Program-made: the position numbers and the translations under genes
Origin: Desulfopila inferna
GTDB taxonomy: Bacteria > Desulfobacterota > Desulfobulbia > Desulfobulbales > Desulfocapsaceae
Direction: 5' to 3'
Assembly (NCBI RefSeq): GCF_016919005.1
Contig: NZ_JAFFQE010000001.1
Coordinates: 886,264 to 950,263 of the forward strand
DNA: 64,000 nucleotides
Shown here: in pieces, positions 26,258 through 35,733 of the stretch
Position numbering within the stretch: position 1 is the first letter of the stretch
Layout of the letters: each line of letters opens with the position of its first letter
The notes under the pieces: model-generated
What the model was told of the DNA's origin: nothing
The model's database searches: none
What the model saw: only the letters and a program-made list of their open reading frames with translations

Positions 26258-26728
26258 ATGTCAGAGAGAATACTTATGCCATTGGATGGCTCAAAATTAG
26301 GTGAAGCGGCTCTTTCCTACGTAGATGAACTCATCTCTCGATTAGCTCCTGGTGAAACTGTCGAAATTACGTTGTTTCATGTGATAACTACCGTTCGGCA
26401 TAACATTAGTTATCAAGGCGGAGGAAGTGTTTCAATCCCTTACACGGAGGAAGAGCTGGCGAAATTCAAAGATGAAGCAAAAGCCTATCTTGAGAGAGTG
26501 AGCAGGCGCCTGCAAAGCACGAAGATAGCTCTAGCATGTAAAGTTGCGGTTAATGAGAATCCTGCGGAAGCGATAATAGAGGCTGAAAAAGAGGTGAACG
26601 CAGATCTGATTGCCATGGCAACTCATGGAAGAAGCGGCCTCTCTCGATTCGCCATCGGGAGTGTTGCTGATAAAGTAATGCGGGGAGGTGGAGTACCGGT
26701 ATTAATGGTTAGATCGAGTGAAGATTAA
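26258..26728 (+). CDS. Universal stress protein (UspA family)
   Basis: A 156-residue Usp. The N-terminal RILMPLDGSKLGEAAL strand-loop is followed by the ATP-binding signature MATHGRSGLSRFAIGSVADKVM (G-x2-G-x9-GS) and PVLMVR. It is the second Usp in the window and differs in sequence from the one at 8728-9207. Probably a stress-induced nucleotide-binding protein. Confidence 0.92.
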   Translation: MSERILMPLDGSKLGEAALSYVDELISRLAPGETVEITLFHVITTVRHNISYQGGGSVSIPYTEEELAKFKDEAKAYLERVSRRLQSTKIALACKVAVNENPAEAIIEAEKEVNADLIAMATHGRSGLSRFAIGSVADKVMRGGGVPVLMVRSSED

Positions 26729-26856
26729 CCATGGTACAGATCATGGTGAGATATTGATCAAGAAGATGCCACTGGCGATGCAGGGCCGCTGATATTTGAA
26801 ATAGCAGAGCGAGGCAGTGTTTTTCAGCAGGTTAATACCAGTGCAGCGGGTGAGCC

Positions 26857-27213
26857 ATGTCAATTGAAAACCTGGCCGTAATTCAAGGTATATATTATTT
26901 CGTTTCGGGGATCTGGCCGCTGCTGCATATGGGCAGCTTTATGAAGATAACCGGTCCCAAGACGGATCAGTGGCTGGTGAAAACAATTGGTATACTGATA
27001 GCTGTTATTGCTGTTTCTTTACTCTTCGATGCCCTCGGCAACGAAATCCGTTACAGCACCTTTCTGCTGGCCTTCGGCAGTGCGCTCGGCCTGACACTGA
27101 TTGAAATTTTCTATGTCGCCAAAAAAGTTATTTCTCCTGTTTATCTTCTCGATACCGTCGCTGAAGTGATCCTTATGCTGCTGTGGATCTACTATATATT
27201 TTTAGCGACGTAA
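26857..27213 (+). CDS. Small four-helix membrane protein, unknown
   Basis: A 118-residue protein with four membrane segments. The first contains YYFVSGIWPLLHMGSFMKITGPK, a conserved-looking WPLLH motif followed by a positively charged loop. The last segment reads LLWIYYIFLA. Such proteins appear as hypotheticals in many bacteria; no activity is known to me. It is convergent with the minus-strand MscS gene. Confidence 0.6.
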   Translation: MSIENLAVIQGIYYFVSGIWPLLHMGSFMKITGPKTDQWLVKTIGILIAVIAVSLLFDALGNEIRYSTFLLAFGSALGLTLIEIFYVAKKVISPVYLLDTVAEVILMLLWIYYIFLAT

Positions 27214-27250
27214 AGATGTCTTCGCGTTAGCTCAACATTGGAATAAACAT

Positions 27251-28666
27251 TCATTCTTCCTGAAGCAGGTCCTTCCCCTCTTCAGGAGTTCTGGAAGCCC
27301 GGGCCTGCAACCGCAGCTGCATATCTTCGCTGGACAAATCGCCCTCAGAGGTAGTGCTGAGTTCTTCCGATTTCAGGGGATCGATACTTTCTTTTTGCTG
27401 TACCCGCTCAACCGGTTGTGGCTGTTCCATTTGCACCGGCACCCCTTGGGGAAACACCACTTCCCTGGCCTCATCAGGCATGGAAATATTTTCTTTTTCA
27501 AAGGCACGTTTGACCAAGCGCGTCAGGGAGGATTTAAGTTTCAATTTGTCATGGACTGTACCGTCATACCAAAAATAGACTTTCAGCTTCACTGTAGCCG
27601 AGCCAAGGCTGTCGACCAGAACCAGAGCCTCGGGATTGTCGAGCACCGCTGGATGTTCAACAAGTATTGCAAACACAATTTTCTGGGCAGAGGAGATTTC
27701 GTTGTCGAATCCTATCCCCACCTCGAACATTCCCCGGCAATTGGGATTGGCGGTATAGTTGCGGATAATCGATTTATAAACAATGGAATTTGGAATCTGC
27801 ACATGATTGCCGTCCAGGTTCATCAGAACCGTTCCCCGGGTGGTTACCTTCTCGACGACTCCGGTATGCTCGTTTATCTCGACCATATCGCCGATACGGA
27901 AAGGATTACGAATGCTGATCAGGATACTTGCCAGATAATTTTCCAGGATATCGCGAAAGGCAATTCCCGCAACAAGTCCGGCAATACCTGTCCCCCCAAG
28001 GACAGTGGTGGCAAGGCGTGAAAGTCCGGCGATCTGCAGAGCAAAGTAAAAGCCGATGAGGATGGCCAGAATCGTCAGGATCCGCGATGCCACATCGCGC
28101 AGCAGCGGCTTCATGTGACTGCTTAAAATTTTACTGAAGTAATTGACGACAACTCTGACAACCAGCAGGAAAAGGAGCAGAACCGCGACAGCCACCCCCA
28201 GGCGCGGCAGCCTCTTGAGAGAAGCTTTCCACATTCCGTGCAGTTCATTGAACATCGGAGTCATGTCCCAGACGGAAGGCTCGATGATCTGGATACGATT
28301 GACCACAGCGGCAACATCTGAAATCTTCCGGGAAAGCTCGCCGGCCCATTTGCGATAATCTTCCGTATTCGTGCTTCCGTCCAGAAAGACCACACCCTCT
28401 TCGACCTCGACGGCGATATCGACAAACCACCCGGTGGCCTCGAGGATTTTGATTAACCGTTCTTCAATGGCCTCATCGTCGGCAGCCGGTAGAATATTGA
28501 TTCTATCGCCACTGCCTTCAGCGGGAACGGTTATTTCTTCGGTAGAATTGGCCTGCTGTGCGGAAGAGGGACTGACCGATATTCCCAGGACGATGAGGCT
28601 GGAGAGGCAAAAGATCAATGCAGCAAGAAGAAGCGGCACATGGAATTGACGCAGATACAGGGGCAT
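27251..28666 (-). CDS. MscS-type mechanosensitive channel with N-terminal BON domain
   Basis: From ATG 28666 the product of about 471 residues has a signal peptide ending near SSAQ, a BON-like periplasmic domain (DIAVEVEEGVVFLDGSTN), three membrane helices, and an MscS pore and beta domain (GGTGIAGLVAGIAFRDILENYLA; RNPFRIGDMVEI). The C-terminal tail is Glu/Gln-rich. A TTG start at 28756 overlapping lipA is possible but would put 30 residues before the signal sequence. It is the last gene of the gcv-lip operon strand. Confidence 0.85.
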   Translation of the reverse strand: MPLYLRQFHVPLLLAALIFCLSSLIVLGISVSPSSAQQANSTEEITVPAEGSGDRINILPAADDEAIEERLIKILEATGWFVDIAVEVEEGVVFLDGSTNTEDYRKWAGELSRKISDVAAVVNRIQIIEPSVWDMTPMFNELHGMWKASLKRLPRLGVAVAVLLLFLLVVRVVVNYFSKILSSHMKPLLRDVASRILTILAILIGFYFALQIAGLSRLATTVLGGTGIAGLVAGIAFRDILENYLASILISIRNPFRIGDMVEINEHTGVVEKVTTRGTVLMNLDGNHVQIPNSIVYKSIIRNYTANPNCRGMFEVGIGFDNEISSAQKIVFAILVEHPAVLDNPEALVLVDSLGSATVKLKVYFWYDGTVHDKLKLKSSLTRLVKRAFEKENISMPDEAREVVFPQGVPVQMEQPQPVERVQQKESIDPLKSEELSTTSEGDLSSEDMQLRLQARASRTPEEGKDLLQEE

Positions 28667-28752
28667 ATGAACGACAGGATGTTTTTTTATTCCGCAATCA
28701 TACCTTTTATCCAGCCATCTTAGAGTTTCGTGCAGCCTGTCGGGATATGGGT

Positions 28753-29652
28753 TCAAGAGCTCTGATTTTCCAAGGCTTTTTTATAAAGAACCCCAGCCTC
28801 ATAACTGCTGCGCACGGACGGCCCTGAGGCAACTCCCGCGAAACCCTTACGCAAGGCGATGTCCTGCAGGTCGGCAAACATTTGCGGAGTTACAAACTCA
28901 TGCACCGGCAGATGGTGTCGCGATGGTTGCAGGTATTGTCCGAGGGTAAGAATATCGCAGTCAACCTGCAGAAGATCATCCATCGCCGTTTCCAATTCTT
29001 CCAAAGTTTCTCCCAGTCCCACCATAATGCCGCTTTTGGTCACCATCCTGGGATAACTCTTCTTCACCTCGGCGAGAAGTTCCAGGGATCGTGCATATAT
29101 CGCCTGAGGGCGAACCTCAGAATAAAGCCGGGCAACCGTTTCAATGTTGTGATTGAGGACATCCGGCCGTGCCGCAGCGATACGGCGGAGGGCAGCCCAG
29201 TTTCCCTGGAGGTCGGGAATAAGGATTTCAATCAGCGTCCCGGGCGACTGGCTGCGTATTTCATTGAGGGTCGAGATGAAAAAAGAGGCACCGCCATCCT
29301 CCAGATCATCTCGCGTCACCGAGGTGATGACGGCGTATTTGAGCTTCATTTTTTTTATCGCCTGGGCAACACGCAGGGGCTCGGTATCATCGGGCGGGCC
29401 GTCCGGCCCATTACCGACGGCACAGAAGCGGCAGTTCCGGGTACACTTTTCCCCCAGTATCATAAAGGTTGCCGTACCCTTGGAAAAACATTCGAATTGA
29501 TTGGGGCACTGCGCCTCCTGGCAGACCGTGGTCAAGCAGCCGTTTTTCAGAAGCTTCCTGATTTCTTCATATTCCGGCCCTGTCGGCAGTTTGCGTTTGA
29601 GCCATTTGGGTTTACCCAATTTGATCGGCTGCTCTTGCTGCAATGGCTTCAT
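28753..29652 (-). CDS. lipA: Lipoyl synthase
   Basis: Inserts sulfur into octanoyl groups on GcvH and other lipoyl domains. 299 residues. The auxiliary cluster has C39-x4-C44-x5-C49, and the radical-SAM cluster has C70-x3-C74-x2-C77. The end contains SSYEAG, the serine motif of LipA. It overlaps the end of lipB by 41 bp, so the genes are coupled. Confidence 0.97.
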   Translation of the reverse strand: MKPLQQEQPIKLGKPKWLKRKLPTGPEYEEIRKLLKNGCLTTVCQEAQCPNQFECFSKGTATFMILGEKCTRNCRFCAVGNGPDGPPDDTEPLRVAQAIKKMKLKYAVITSVTRDDLEDGGASFFISTLNEIRSQSPGTLIEILIPDLQGNWAALRRIAAARPDVLNHNIETVARLYSEVRPQAIYARSLELLAEVKKSYPRMVTKSGIMVGLGETLEELETAMDDLLQVDCDILTLGQYLQPSRHHLPVHEFVTPQMFADLQDIALRKGFAGVASGPSVRSSYEAGVLYKKALENQSS

Positions 29653-30343
29653 CCCTTTTTTCCTCCTGATTACAAAGCAATATGGTGATATGCCTGCGCA
29701 TGCTTTCCCTTACCTCTTCCAGCGACACAGTACCCCGCTCTTTTTCCAGCGAAGTAATGCCGACCCCGACCAGCCCGCAGGGACGAATCCAGGAAAAAGG
29801 CTCCAGGGCCAGATTAACATTTAAGGCCAGGCCATGAAAGCTTATACCGTGACGCACCCTGATGCCGACGCTGCCGATCTTATTATCGCCGACCCAGATG
29901 CCTCTGTTACGCTCATCGCGGGTGGCATCGACACCGAAGTCGGCCGCCGTATTAATCATTATCTGCTCGAGAATATCGATGAAGCCGGTCACCGAAAGCT
30001 TGCGCCGGCGCAGATTGAGGATTGGATAAACCACCAGCTGGCCGGGACCATGGTAGGTGATGTCCCCGCCCCTTTCGGTATGCACGATGTCGATGCCCTT
30101 GCCCGCAATCTCCGCCCGGCTCTTCATCAGGCTGGTGAGTTTGCCGTTTTTACCGAGGGTATAGACAGGCGGATGCTCTGTAATAAGTATCTGCTCCTCG
30201 GTATCATCATCGCCATTCCTCTGCCGCTCGACACTTTGCAACTGCATCTGATGGGCCATGGTATAAGCCATGACCCCGATATCTTTGACAGTGGTGTGCA
30301 TATTAGCCGCGCAGACAGGGATTTCTGGCAGCCAGGGTTTCAT
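29612..30343 (-). CDS. lipB: Octanoyltransferase
   Basis: Transfers octanoyl from acyl-carrier protein to lipoyl domains such as GcvH. The 243-residue protein has the TYHGPGQLVVYP motif, RNRGIWVGDNKIGSVGI with the catalytic lysine in DNKIGSVGIR, and NVNLALEPFSWIRPCG with the catalytic cysteine. The start could be 30343 or the ATG at 30301, just past the gcvPB stop. Encoded between gcvPB and lipA. Confidence 0.95.
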   Translation of the reverse strand: MKPWLPEIPVCAANMHTTVKDIGVMAYTMAHQMQLQSVERQRNGDDDTEEQILITEHPPVYTLGKNGKLTSLMKSRAEIAGKGIDIVHTERGGDITYHGPGQLVVYPILNLRRRKLSVTGFIDILEQIMINTAADFGVDATRDERNRGIWVGDNKIGSVGIRVRHGISFHGLALNVNLALEPFSWIRPCGLVGVGITSLEKERGTVSLEEVRESMRRHITILLCNQEEKRDEAIAARAADQIG

Positions 30344-31760
30344 CGAGACGCCTGACTTTGAACCGTGTCGGTGAAGATTTCAGAAGTTCCGGACTCTCTT
30401 TCGCCTCTTTGACGATCTCCTTGAAAACCTCGATGAATCTGTCGAGATCTTCGAGACACTCGCTCTCGGTAGGTTCGATCATGATGGCGCCGGGGACAAC
30501 CAGGGGGAAATAGATGGTTGGCGGATGGTAGCCGCAATCCATCAGCCGCTTAGCCATATCGAGAGTGGTTACCTTGGACCCCTGCTGCAGCTTATCGGAG
30601 AATACCGCCTCGTGCATACAGGGTCTGTTGTAAGCAAGATGGAGATGTCCTTTCAAGCGCTCCTTGATATAGCAGGCATTGAGAACGGCATATTGGCTCG
30701 CCTTCTTCAGATTCTCCGCGCCCATGGTGAGGATGTAGCTATAAGCTCGGACAAGTACGCCGAAGTTCCCGAAGAATCCATGAATCCGGCCCACACTCTC
30801 GGGAATATCATCCTTGAGTGAATAGGCATTTCCATCGAACACAACGCGGGGCACCGGCAGGAATTTCTTTAATTCCTCGACAACACAGATCGGTCCTGCA
30901 CCAGGACCGCCGCCGCCATGCGGGGTGGAAAAGGTTTTATGAAGATTGAGGTGAAGAACATCGACGCCGCATTTTTTCAAGTCCACGATTCCCATGATGG
31001 CGTTCATATTGGCACCATCGCCATAGACAAGTCCGCCCTTTTCATGGACCAGCTCGGAAATTTCTCTGATATTTTCCTCGAAAAGGCCAAGGGTGTTGGG
31101 ATTGGTGATCATTATACCCGCGGTTTCCTCATCCATCAGGTGGCGGATATCATTCGCCTCAAGAATGCCGCGCTTTCCGGATGTAACCTTTATCGGCTTA
31201 TAGCCGCACAGGGAAGCGCTAGCCGGGTTGGTGCCGTGAGCCGTGTCTGGTATGAGGATCTTGGTCCTTTTACTGCCTCTGCTTTTGTGATAAGCCGCAA
31301 AAATAAGCATGCCGGTCAACTCGCCGTGTGCTCCGGCGGCAGGCTGCAGAGAGACGCCATCCATGCCGGTAATGGCTGCCAGATGGTTTTGCAGCTCATG
31401 CATCAGTTTCAGGGTACCCTGGCAATGTTCGTCGCCAAGCAGTGGATGAGCCGAGACTATTGCCGGGGCTCCGGCATGTTTCTCATTTATCTTGGGATTA
31501 TATTTCATGGTGCAGGACCCCAGAGGGTATGTCCCGGTATCCACGCCAAAGTTCCACTGCGACAGCCTGGTATAGTGCCGCACCACATCTATCTCACTGA
31601 GGTCGGGAAAATCAGGGGCATCGCCGACGAGTTCATCAGGCAACTCAGCGCCTGGAACATCGCTTGTAGGTATACTCATGCCGTTTCTTCCTTTTTTCCC
31701 CTTCTCCCACAGCAGCCCTTCCTCTAAAATCAATCCACTCATTCCGGGTGCGTTTTTCAT
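30303..31760 (-). CDS. gcvPB: Glycine dehydrogenase (decarboxylating) subunit 2
   Basis: Second half of the split P-protein. The 485-residue product from ATG 31760 carries the PLP lysine in NLHKTF and the GGGGPGAGP loop; KFLPVPRV follows. The start codon overlaps the gcvPA stop (ATGA). The C-terminus overlaps the lipB start by 41 bp. Forms the heterotetramer with GcvPA that decarboxylates glycine. Confidence 0.96.
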   Translation of the reverse strand: MKNAPGMSGLILEEGLLWEKGKKGRNGMSIPTSDVPGAELPDELVGDAPDFPDLSEIDVVRHYTRLSQWNFGVDTGTYPLGSCTMKYNPKINEKHAGAPAIVSAHPLLGDEHCQGTLKLMHELQNHLAAITGMDGVSLQPAAGAHGELTGMLIFAAYHKSRGSKRTKILIPDTAHGTNPASASLCGYKPIKVTSGKRGILEANDIRHLMDEETAGIMITNPNTLGLFEENIREISELVHEKGGLVYGDGANMNAIMGIVDLKKCGVDVLHLNLHKTFSTPHGGGGPGAGPICVVEELKKFLPVPRVVFDGNAYSLKDDIPESVGRIHGFFGNFGVLVRAYSYILTMGAENLKKASQYAVLNACYIKERLKGHLHLAYNRPCMHEAVFSDKLQQGSKVTTLDMAKRLMDCGYHPPTIYFPLVVPGAIMIEPTESECLEDLDRFIEVFKEIVKEAKESPELLKSSPTRFKVRRLDETLAARNPCLRG

Positions 31761-33091
31761 GACTTCACCTCCCCGACAACGGTATCCAGCACTTTTCTGG
31801 ATGCTGTCTCGGTTACACAAAACAGATACCTGCCTTCAAGCTCCGGGTAAAAACGACCAAGCTCTAAACCGGCAACAATTTTATCTTTGAACAACCTCTG
31901 ATGAGATTCGCTGAAACCACCGGGAAATTCAACCACGAATTCATTAAAAGTCGCTGAATCGAAAACCAGTTTCGCACCGGCTTCCACCAGCCTGTTCTTC
32001 AGATAAGAGCATTTATCATAGTTGAGCCGCGCCAACTCCCGGATGCCCTTCTGACCAAGAGCAGCCATGTACATGGCCGCGGTTATGGTGTTGATACCCT
32101 GGTTCGAACAGATATTCGAAGTAGCCTTTTCCCTTCGGATATGCTGTTCACGGGTTGACAGAGTCAGGACGAAACCGCGCCTGCCCTCGAGATCTGTCGT
32201 TTCACCGACCAGCCGCCCCGGTATACTGCGCACGAACTCCTGCTTACAGCCAAACATGCCCAGCCCCGGACCTCCGAATGATCGGCCGATGCCAAAGCTC
32301 TGCCCTTCTCCACAGACAATGTCAGCTCCCTGACTTCCGGGATTTTTCAGCAATCCGAAAGCCAGCGGTTCGGTAAAGCAGGCGACACAAAGGGCATCAT
32401 TATCATGAATGGTTGCGGCGGCTTTTTCCATATCTTCTATTACTCCGAAGAAATTGGGAGACTGTATGGCAACCCCGGCCAGATCGGTAATGTCCGCGAG
32501 TGAGGAAAGATCCGTGGTGCCATCTGCCAGACAGGGCAATTCAACCAGCTCGAACTCAGTGGGATGCAGATAGGTTTCGACCACCTGCCTGTAGTGGGGA
32601 TGAACGGCCCTGGACACCGCTACCTTCTTCGTTTTCTTCTTCAGACGCAAGGTCATCAGCAGGGCCTCGGCCAGCGCTGAGGCGCCGTCATACATGGAGG
32701 CGTTGGCAACATCGACTCCCAGCAGCCTGGCGGTGAGGGTCTGATACTCAAAAACTCCCTGCAGCGTACCCTGGGCCATTTCCGCCTGGTACGGGGTATA
32801 GGCGGTCAGAAATTCCGACCGGCTGGTCAGATAGGGGATGATCACCGGGATATTATGGTGATAGCTGCCTGCTCCGATAAGAGTGGTAAACTCCGGACCA
32901 ACCTGCATCATCGCCCCAATTTCCGCCATATGAGCATCGAGTTCCCACTCACTGTGGGGTTCAGGCAGGTCCATCGGGCCTTCGTGTCTGCATTCCTGTG
33001 GAACAGTGGGAAACAATTCTTCGAAATTCTTTACGCCGATCCGCGACATCATCGTCTGTATTTCTTCATCGGTATGTGGTAGGTAGCGCAT
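31757..33091 (-). CDS. gcvPA: Glycine dehydrogenase (decarboxylating) subunit 1
   Basis: First half of the split P-protein, about 444 residues. It opens with YLPHTDEEIQTMM, typical of GcvPA, and has SYHHNIP and PYQAEMAQGTLQ segments. I chose ATG 33091 because GAGG lies seven bases upstream; a GTG at 33103 is in frame. gcvH is 28 bp upstream and gcvPB overlaps. Confidence 0.95.
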   Translation of the reverse strand: MRYLPHTDEEIQTMMSRIGVKNFEELFPTVPQECRHEGPMDLPEPHSEWELDAHMAEIGAMMQVGPEFTTLIGAGSYHHNIPVIIPYLTSRSEFLTAYTPYQAEMAQGTLQGVFEYQTLTARLLGVDVANASMYDGASALAEALLMTLRLKKKTKKVAVSRAVHPHYRQVVETYLHPTEFELVELPCLADGTTDLSSLADITDLAGVAIQSPNFFGVIEDMEKAAATIHDNDALCVACFTEPLAFGLLKNPGSQGADIVCGEGQSFGIGRSFGGPGLGMFGCKQEFVRSIPGRLVGETTDLEGRRGFVLTLSTREQHIRREKATSNICSNQGINTITAAMYMAALGQKGIRELARLNYDKCSYLKNRLVEAGAKLVFDSATFNEFVVEFPGGFSESHQRLFKDKIVAGLELGRFYPELEGRYLFCVTETASRKVLDTVVGEVKS

Positions 33092-33119
33092 GTAGAGCCT
33101 CACGGTTGATATTTTGACT

Positions 33120-33518
33120 TCATTCCCCCTCGAGGATTTTCAGGTAGGCATCATGGTCGAGCAGATCATCCATCTCTTCCATGTTATCCGGCTTGACCTT
33201 GATTATCCAGCCGCCGTAAGGGTCCTGGTTGAGCAGTTCAGGGGTATCTTCAAGCTCTTCATTAACCGCTACGATCTCTCCGCTCACCGGAATGTAGAGC
33301 TCAGACACGGCCTTGACGGACTCCAGCGTACCAAACTCTTCACCGGAACTGAAGCTGTCACCCTCCTCCGGCATCTCCACAAAAACGATATCGCCCAACT
33401 GATCCTGGGCATAATCGGTAATGCCGATAAGAACCACATCACCCTCAATCTTGGCCCACTCATGTTCCTTGGTGTAAGATACATCTTCCGGTAGTTTTAA
33501 CTCTTCCAGTTCTTTCAT
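33120..33518 (-). CDS. gcvH: Glycine cleavage system H protein
   Basis: 132-residue carrier of the lipoyl arm. K69 in TLESVKAVSE is the lipoylated lysine. The start is ATG 33518 with the strong site GGAGGTGAT just upstream; the frame extends 20 codons further without support. It lies between gcvT and gcvPA, and the lipoyl-attaching enzymes are in the same operon. Confidence 0.97.
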   Translation of the reverse strand: MKELEELKLPEDVSYTKEHEWAKIEGDVVLIGITDYAQDQLGDIVFVEMPEEGDSFSSGEEFGTLESVKAVSELYIPVSGEIVAVNEELEDTPELLNQDPYGGWIIKVKPDNMEEMDDLLDHDAYLKILEGE

Positions 33519-33595
33519 TTTATCACCTCCATAAAATTGTATAATCGTAGTCTTTTGATGAATCGCCCAGGTAGTCAATTGATCTGACTGAATAA

Positions 33596-34849
33596 CTATA
33601 TCATTTCTTTTATCGGGCGCCTGGCAGTACGGTCAGGCCTGACATCCTCCCGAATTTCTATTTCCAGCTTACGCTTGCCATCTGTTAAATAGAGTCTGTC
33701 ACCGACACTGTATTTCCCGGAGACTCTGACAAAACCGCAGCACAATCCTTTGGGCTGGAAACCTTCCGGTTTACCGTCTGATTCCGGAGTAGCTATGGAA
33801 ATGATCCTGCCGTCGACACGGCCGATTGCCATATCCGTAGCACAGGTGAGGATTTCACCAACGGGATTGCCGTCGGAGTCGATAACACCGCTGCGCTCAT
33901 TAGGAACGATTTTTCTCGGGTCGAATCCTGCAAATGGATAGGTCGCTTTCTCATTGTTGAGTTTTTGCAGGGATTCCGAACCGACAAAGGACTTGGTGAA
34001 GTGTCCCTGGCTGTCAAGGGGAAGCACGAATTCCCAGGGATTATTGCTGAAAGGCCAGTCGCCTATGTCCTGATGTGAAAGCGGAAGAGCGGCACCGGCA
34101 CGCAGGGAATCACGGGCCGCAAGTCCGCAAGGCGTTATCCCGGAACCACCAGTTTCCAGAAGTGCATTCCAGGTCTTTTCCAGGTGCTCGGGCTCGACAA
34201 ATATCTCAAAGCCGAATTCTCCGGTATATCCGGTGCGGGAGAGCAGAATCGGGGTGCCGTCTTTCAGGAGAACGGAAGAGTCGGGTCCAAACCAGCCTTT
34301 GAAAGAAAAATACATCATCTTTGCAAAAACATTTTGCGGATCCTGGAGGAGTTTACCGAGAATCTGCGCGGAGGCAGGGCCCTGAATATCGATTTTTCCG
34401 AGCTTCTCGGTCAGATCGGTTATCTGTATCTGGGCAGAGTCGCCGAGCCGACCAAGATGTTGTGCAACAACCCGTCCCATTCCGGCATTAACTACCACCA
34501 TGTAGGAGGTATCGCCCCGCTTATAAACGATGGCATCATCTATGACATGGCCTTGCTCATTGAGGAAGACCCCGTAGACACATCTGCCCTCTGCAAGTGG
34601 TTTGTCTCCGGAGCCGAGACACCTGTCGAGATCTTTGGAAATTGCCTTCTGCAGAAGCTGATAGGAACCAGGGCCTTCTACCAGAACAACTGCCATATGA
34701 CTGGTATCAAATAAACCGGCACTTTCTATTACGCCTAAATGCTCCTTACGGGCGCCTGCGGGATACCACAGCGGCATCAGGTAAGATCCGAATTCGGCCA
34801 TATTAGCGCCATTTGCGACATGCCATTGATAGAGTGGTGTTTTTTTCAT
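33596..34849 (-). CDS. gcvT: Aminomethyltransferase (glycine cleavage T protein)
   Basis: 417 residues from ATG 34849, preceded by AAGGGAAAAG. Transfers the methylene group of aminomethyl-lipoyl H protein to tetrahydrofolate. FDTSHMAVV, LTEKLGKIDIQGP and SRTGYTGEFGFEIF are T-protein segments, and LAARDSLRAGAALPL follows. An in-frame ATG at 34876 is less likely. First gcv gene after lrp. Confidence 0.93.
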   Translation of the reverse strand: MKKTPLYQWHVANGANMAEFGSYLMPLWYPAGARKEHLGVIESAGLFDTSHMAVVLVEGPGSYQLLQKAISKDLDRCLGSGDKPLAEGRCVYGVFLNEQGHVIDDAIVYKRGDTSYMVVVNAGMGRVVAQHLGRLGDSAQIQITDLTEKLGKIDIQGPASAQILGKLLQDPQNVFAKMMYFSFKGWFGPDSSVLLKDGTPILLSRTGYTGEFGFEIFVEPEHLEKTWNALLETGGSGITPCGLAARDSLRAGAALPLSHQDIGDWPFSNNPWEFVLPLDSQGHFTKSFVGSESLQKLNNEKATYPFAGFDPRKIVPNERSGVIDSDGNPVGEILTCATDMAIGRVDGRIISIATPESDGKPEGFQPKGLCCGFVRVSGKYSVGDRLYLTDGKRKLEIEIREDVRPDRTARRPIKEMI

Positions 34850-34935
34850 GATATCTTTTCCCTTGCTGATCTGCAAAAAGCACCACTTTCGTTGCTGCTG
34901 TTCTAACCAACCGGAAAGAACGACGACTCTAGATA

Positions 34936-35379
34936 CTAGACAACCAGCGGTACTTTAAGATTAAAACTCTTATATACGACAAAGGTTTCGACGGAACGTA
35001 CATTTTCAACCTTGGAAACTTCATTGGTATAGAACTCAAGCATACCGAACTGTTTTTTCAACATCACAGTCAGCAAAAGATCAAACCTTCCGGTAACCAC
35101 ACAGACGGAAATAACGCCGTCTAACCTACTGAACTCCTCACCCTTCTTGACAAGATCCATGTCCTTGAGCCTGACTCCCACCATGACAACGTATTGATCA
35201 GGCAAGGCGTCAGGATTGATGAGACCAGTGATTTCAAGCACTCCTTCGTCTTGCAGCTTCTTCACTCTGGAACGAATGGTTCCTTCAGAAACTCCCAGAT
35301 CCTCGGCTATTTTTCGATACGGCACCCTGCCGTCGCGGAGATGTCGGATAATAGATATATTAATAGTATCAAATTTCAT
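34936..35379 (-). CDS. Lrp/AsnC-family transcriptional regulator
   Basis: 147 residues: helix-turn-helix (VPYRKIAEDLGVSEGTIRSRVKKL) followed by the RAM ligand-binding domain (VMVGVRLKD, TGRFDLLLTVM). It is transcribed from the promoter at 35414-35442 and lies 87 bp upstream of gcvT on the same strand, so it probably senses an amino acid such as glycine and controls the gcv operon and itself. The ligand is inferred. Confidence 0.92.
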   Translation of the reverse strand: MKFDTINISIIRHLRDGRVPYRKIAEDLGVSEGTIRSRVKKLQDEGVLEITGLINPDALPDQYVVMVGVRLKDMDLVKKGEEFSRLDGVISVCVVTGRFDLLLTVMLKKQFGMLEFYTNEVSKVENVRSVETFVVYKSFNLKVPLVV

Positions 35380-35413
35380 TATATGGTTACCAATTTTTGT
35401 TGATCTGGCAGTG

Positions 35414-35442
35414 ATTTTACGACATATTTACGCTATTGTCAA
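35414..35442 (-). promoter_or_regulatory. Sigma70 promoter of the lrp-gcv operon
   Basis: On the minus strand: TTGACA (35442-35437), a 17-bp spacer, TAAAAT (35419-35414). The start of transcription would be near 35407, about 28 nt before the lrp ATG. The AT-rich DNA upstream, to 35733, holds no gene and may carry Lrp sites. Confidence 0.7.
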
Positions 35443-35733
35443 TATTGATAGTTATTTTTCCCGAATTCGTCATTTTATAGGCCTTTTTCTACGCTTTCAG
35501 CTGTCGAGCCTCACCACAACCATCATACACTTCTGCAACAACGCCTGTTCCTCCAGGAGCCATTGCCAGCCCTGCCGGGTTTTAAGGTTCTATAATATTG
35601 TCATTTCTCCTTTTGTTACCTATATTATAAACTCAGCGGATGTGGTTTAGTTGATCCGTAATCCATTTGTTTCTTTGGGAATAGTTTCCGAATGCGTAGC
35701 CCCACTCAACCTTCAGACAGCAAGGAGATCCAC

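Noticed and set aside
34850..34935. Glycine riboswitch before gcvT
   Set aside because: The gap to lrp is only 86 bp and shows none of the conserved glycine aptamer segments.
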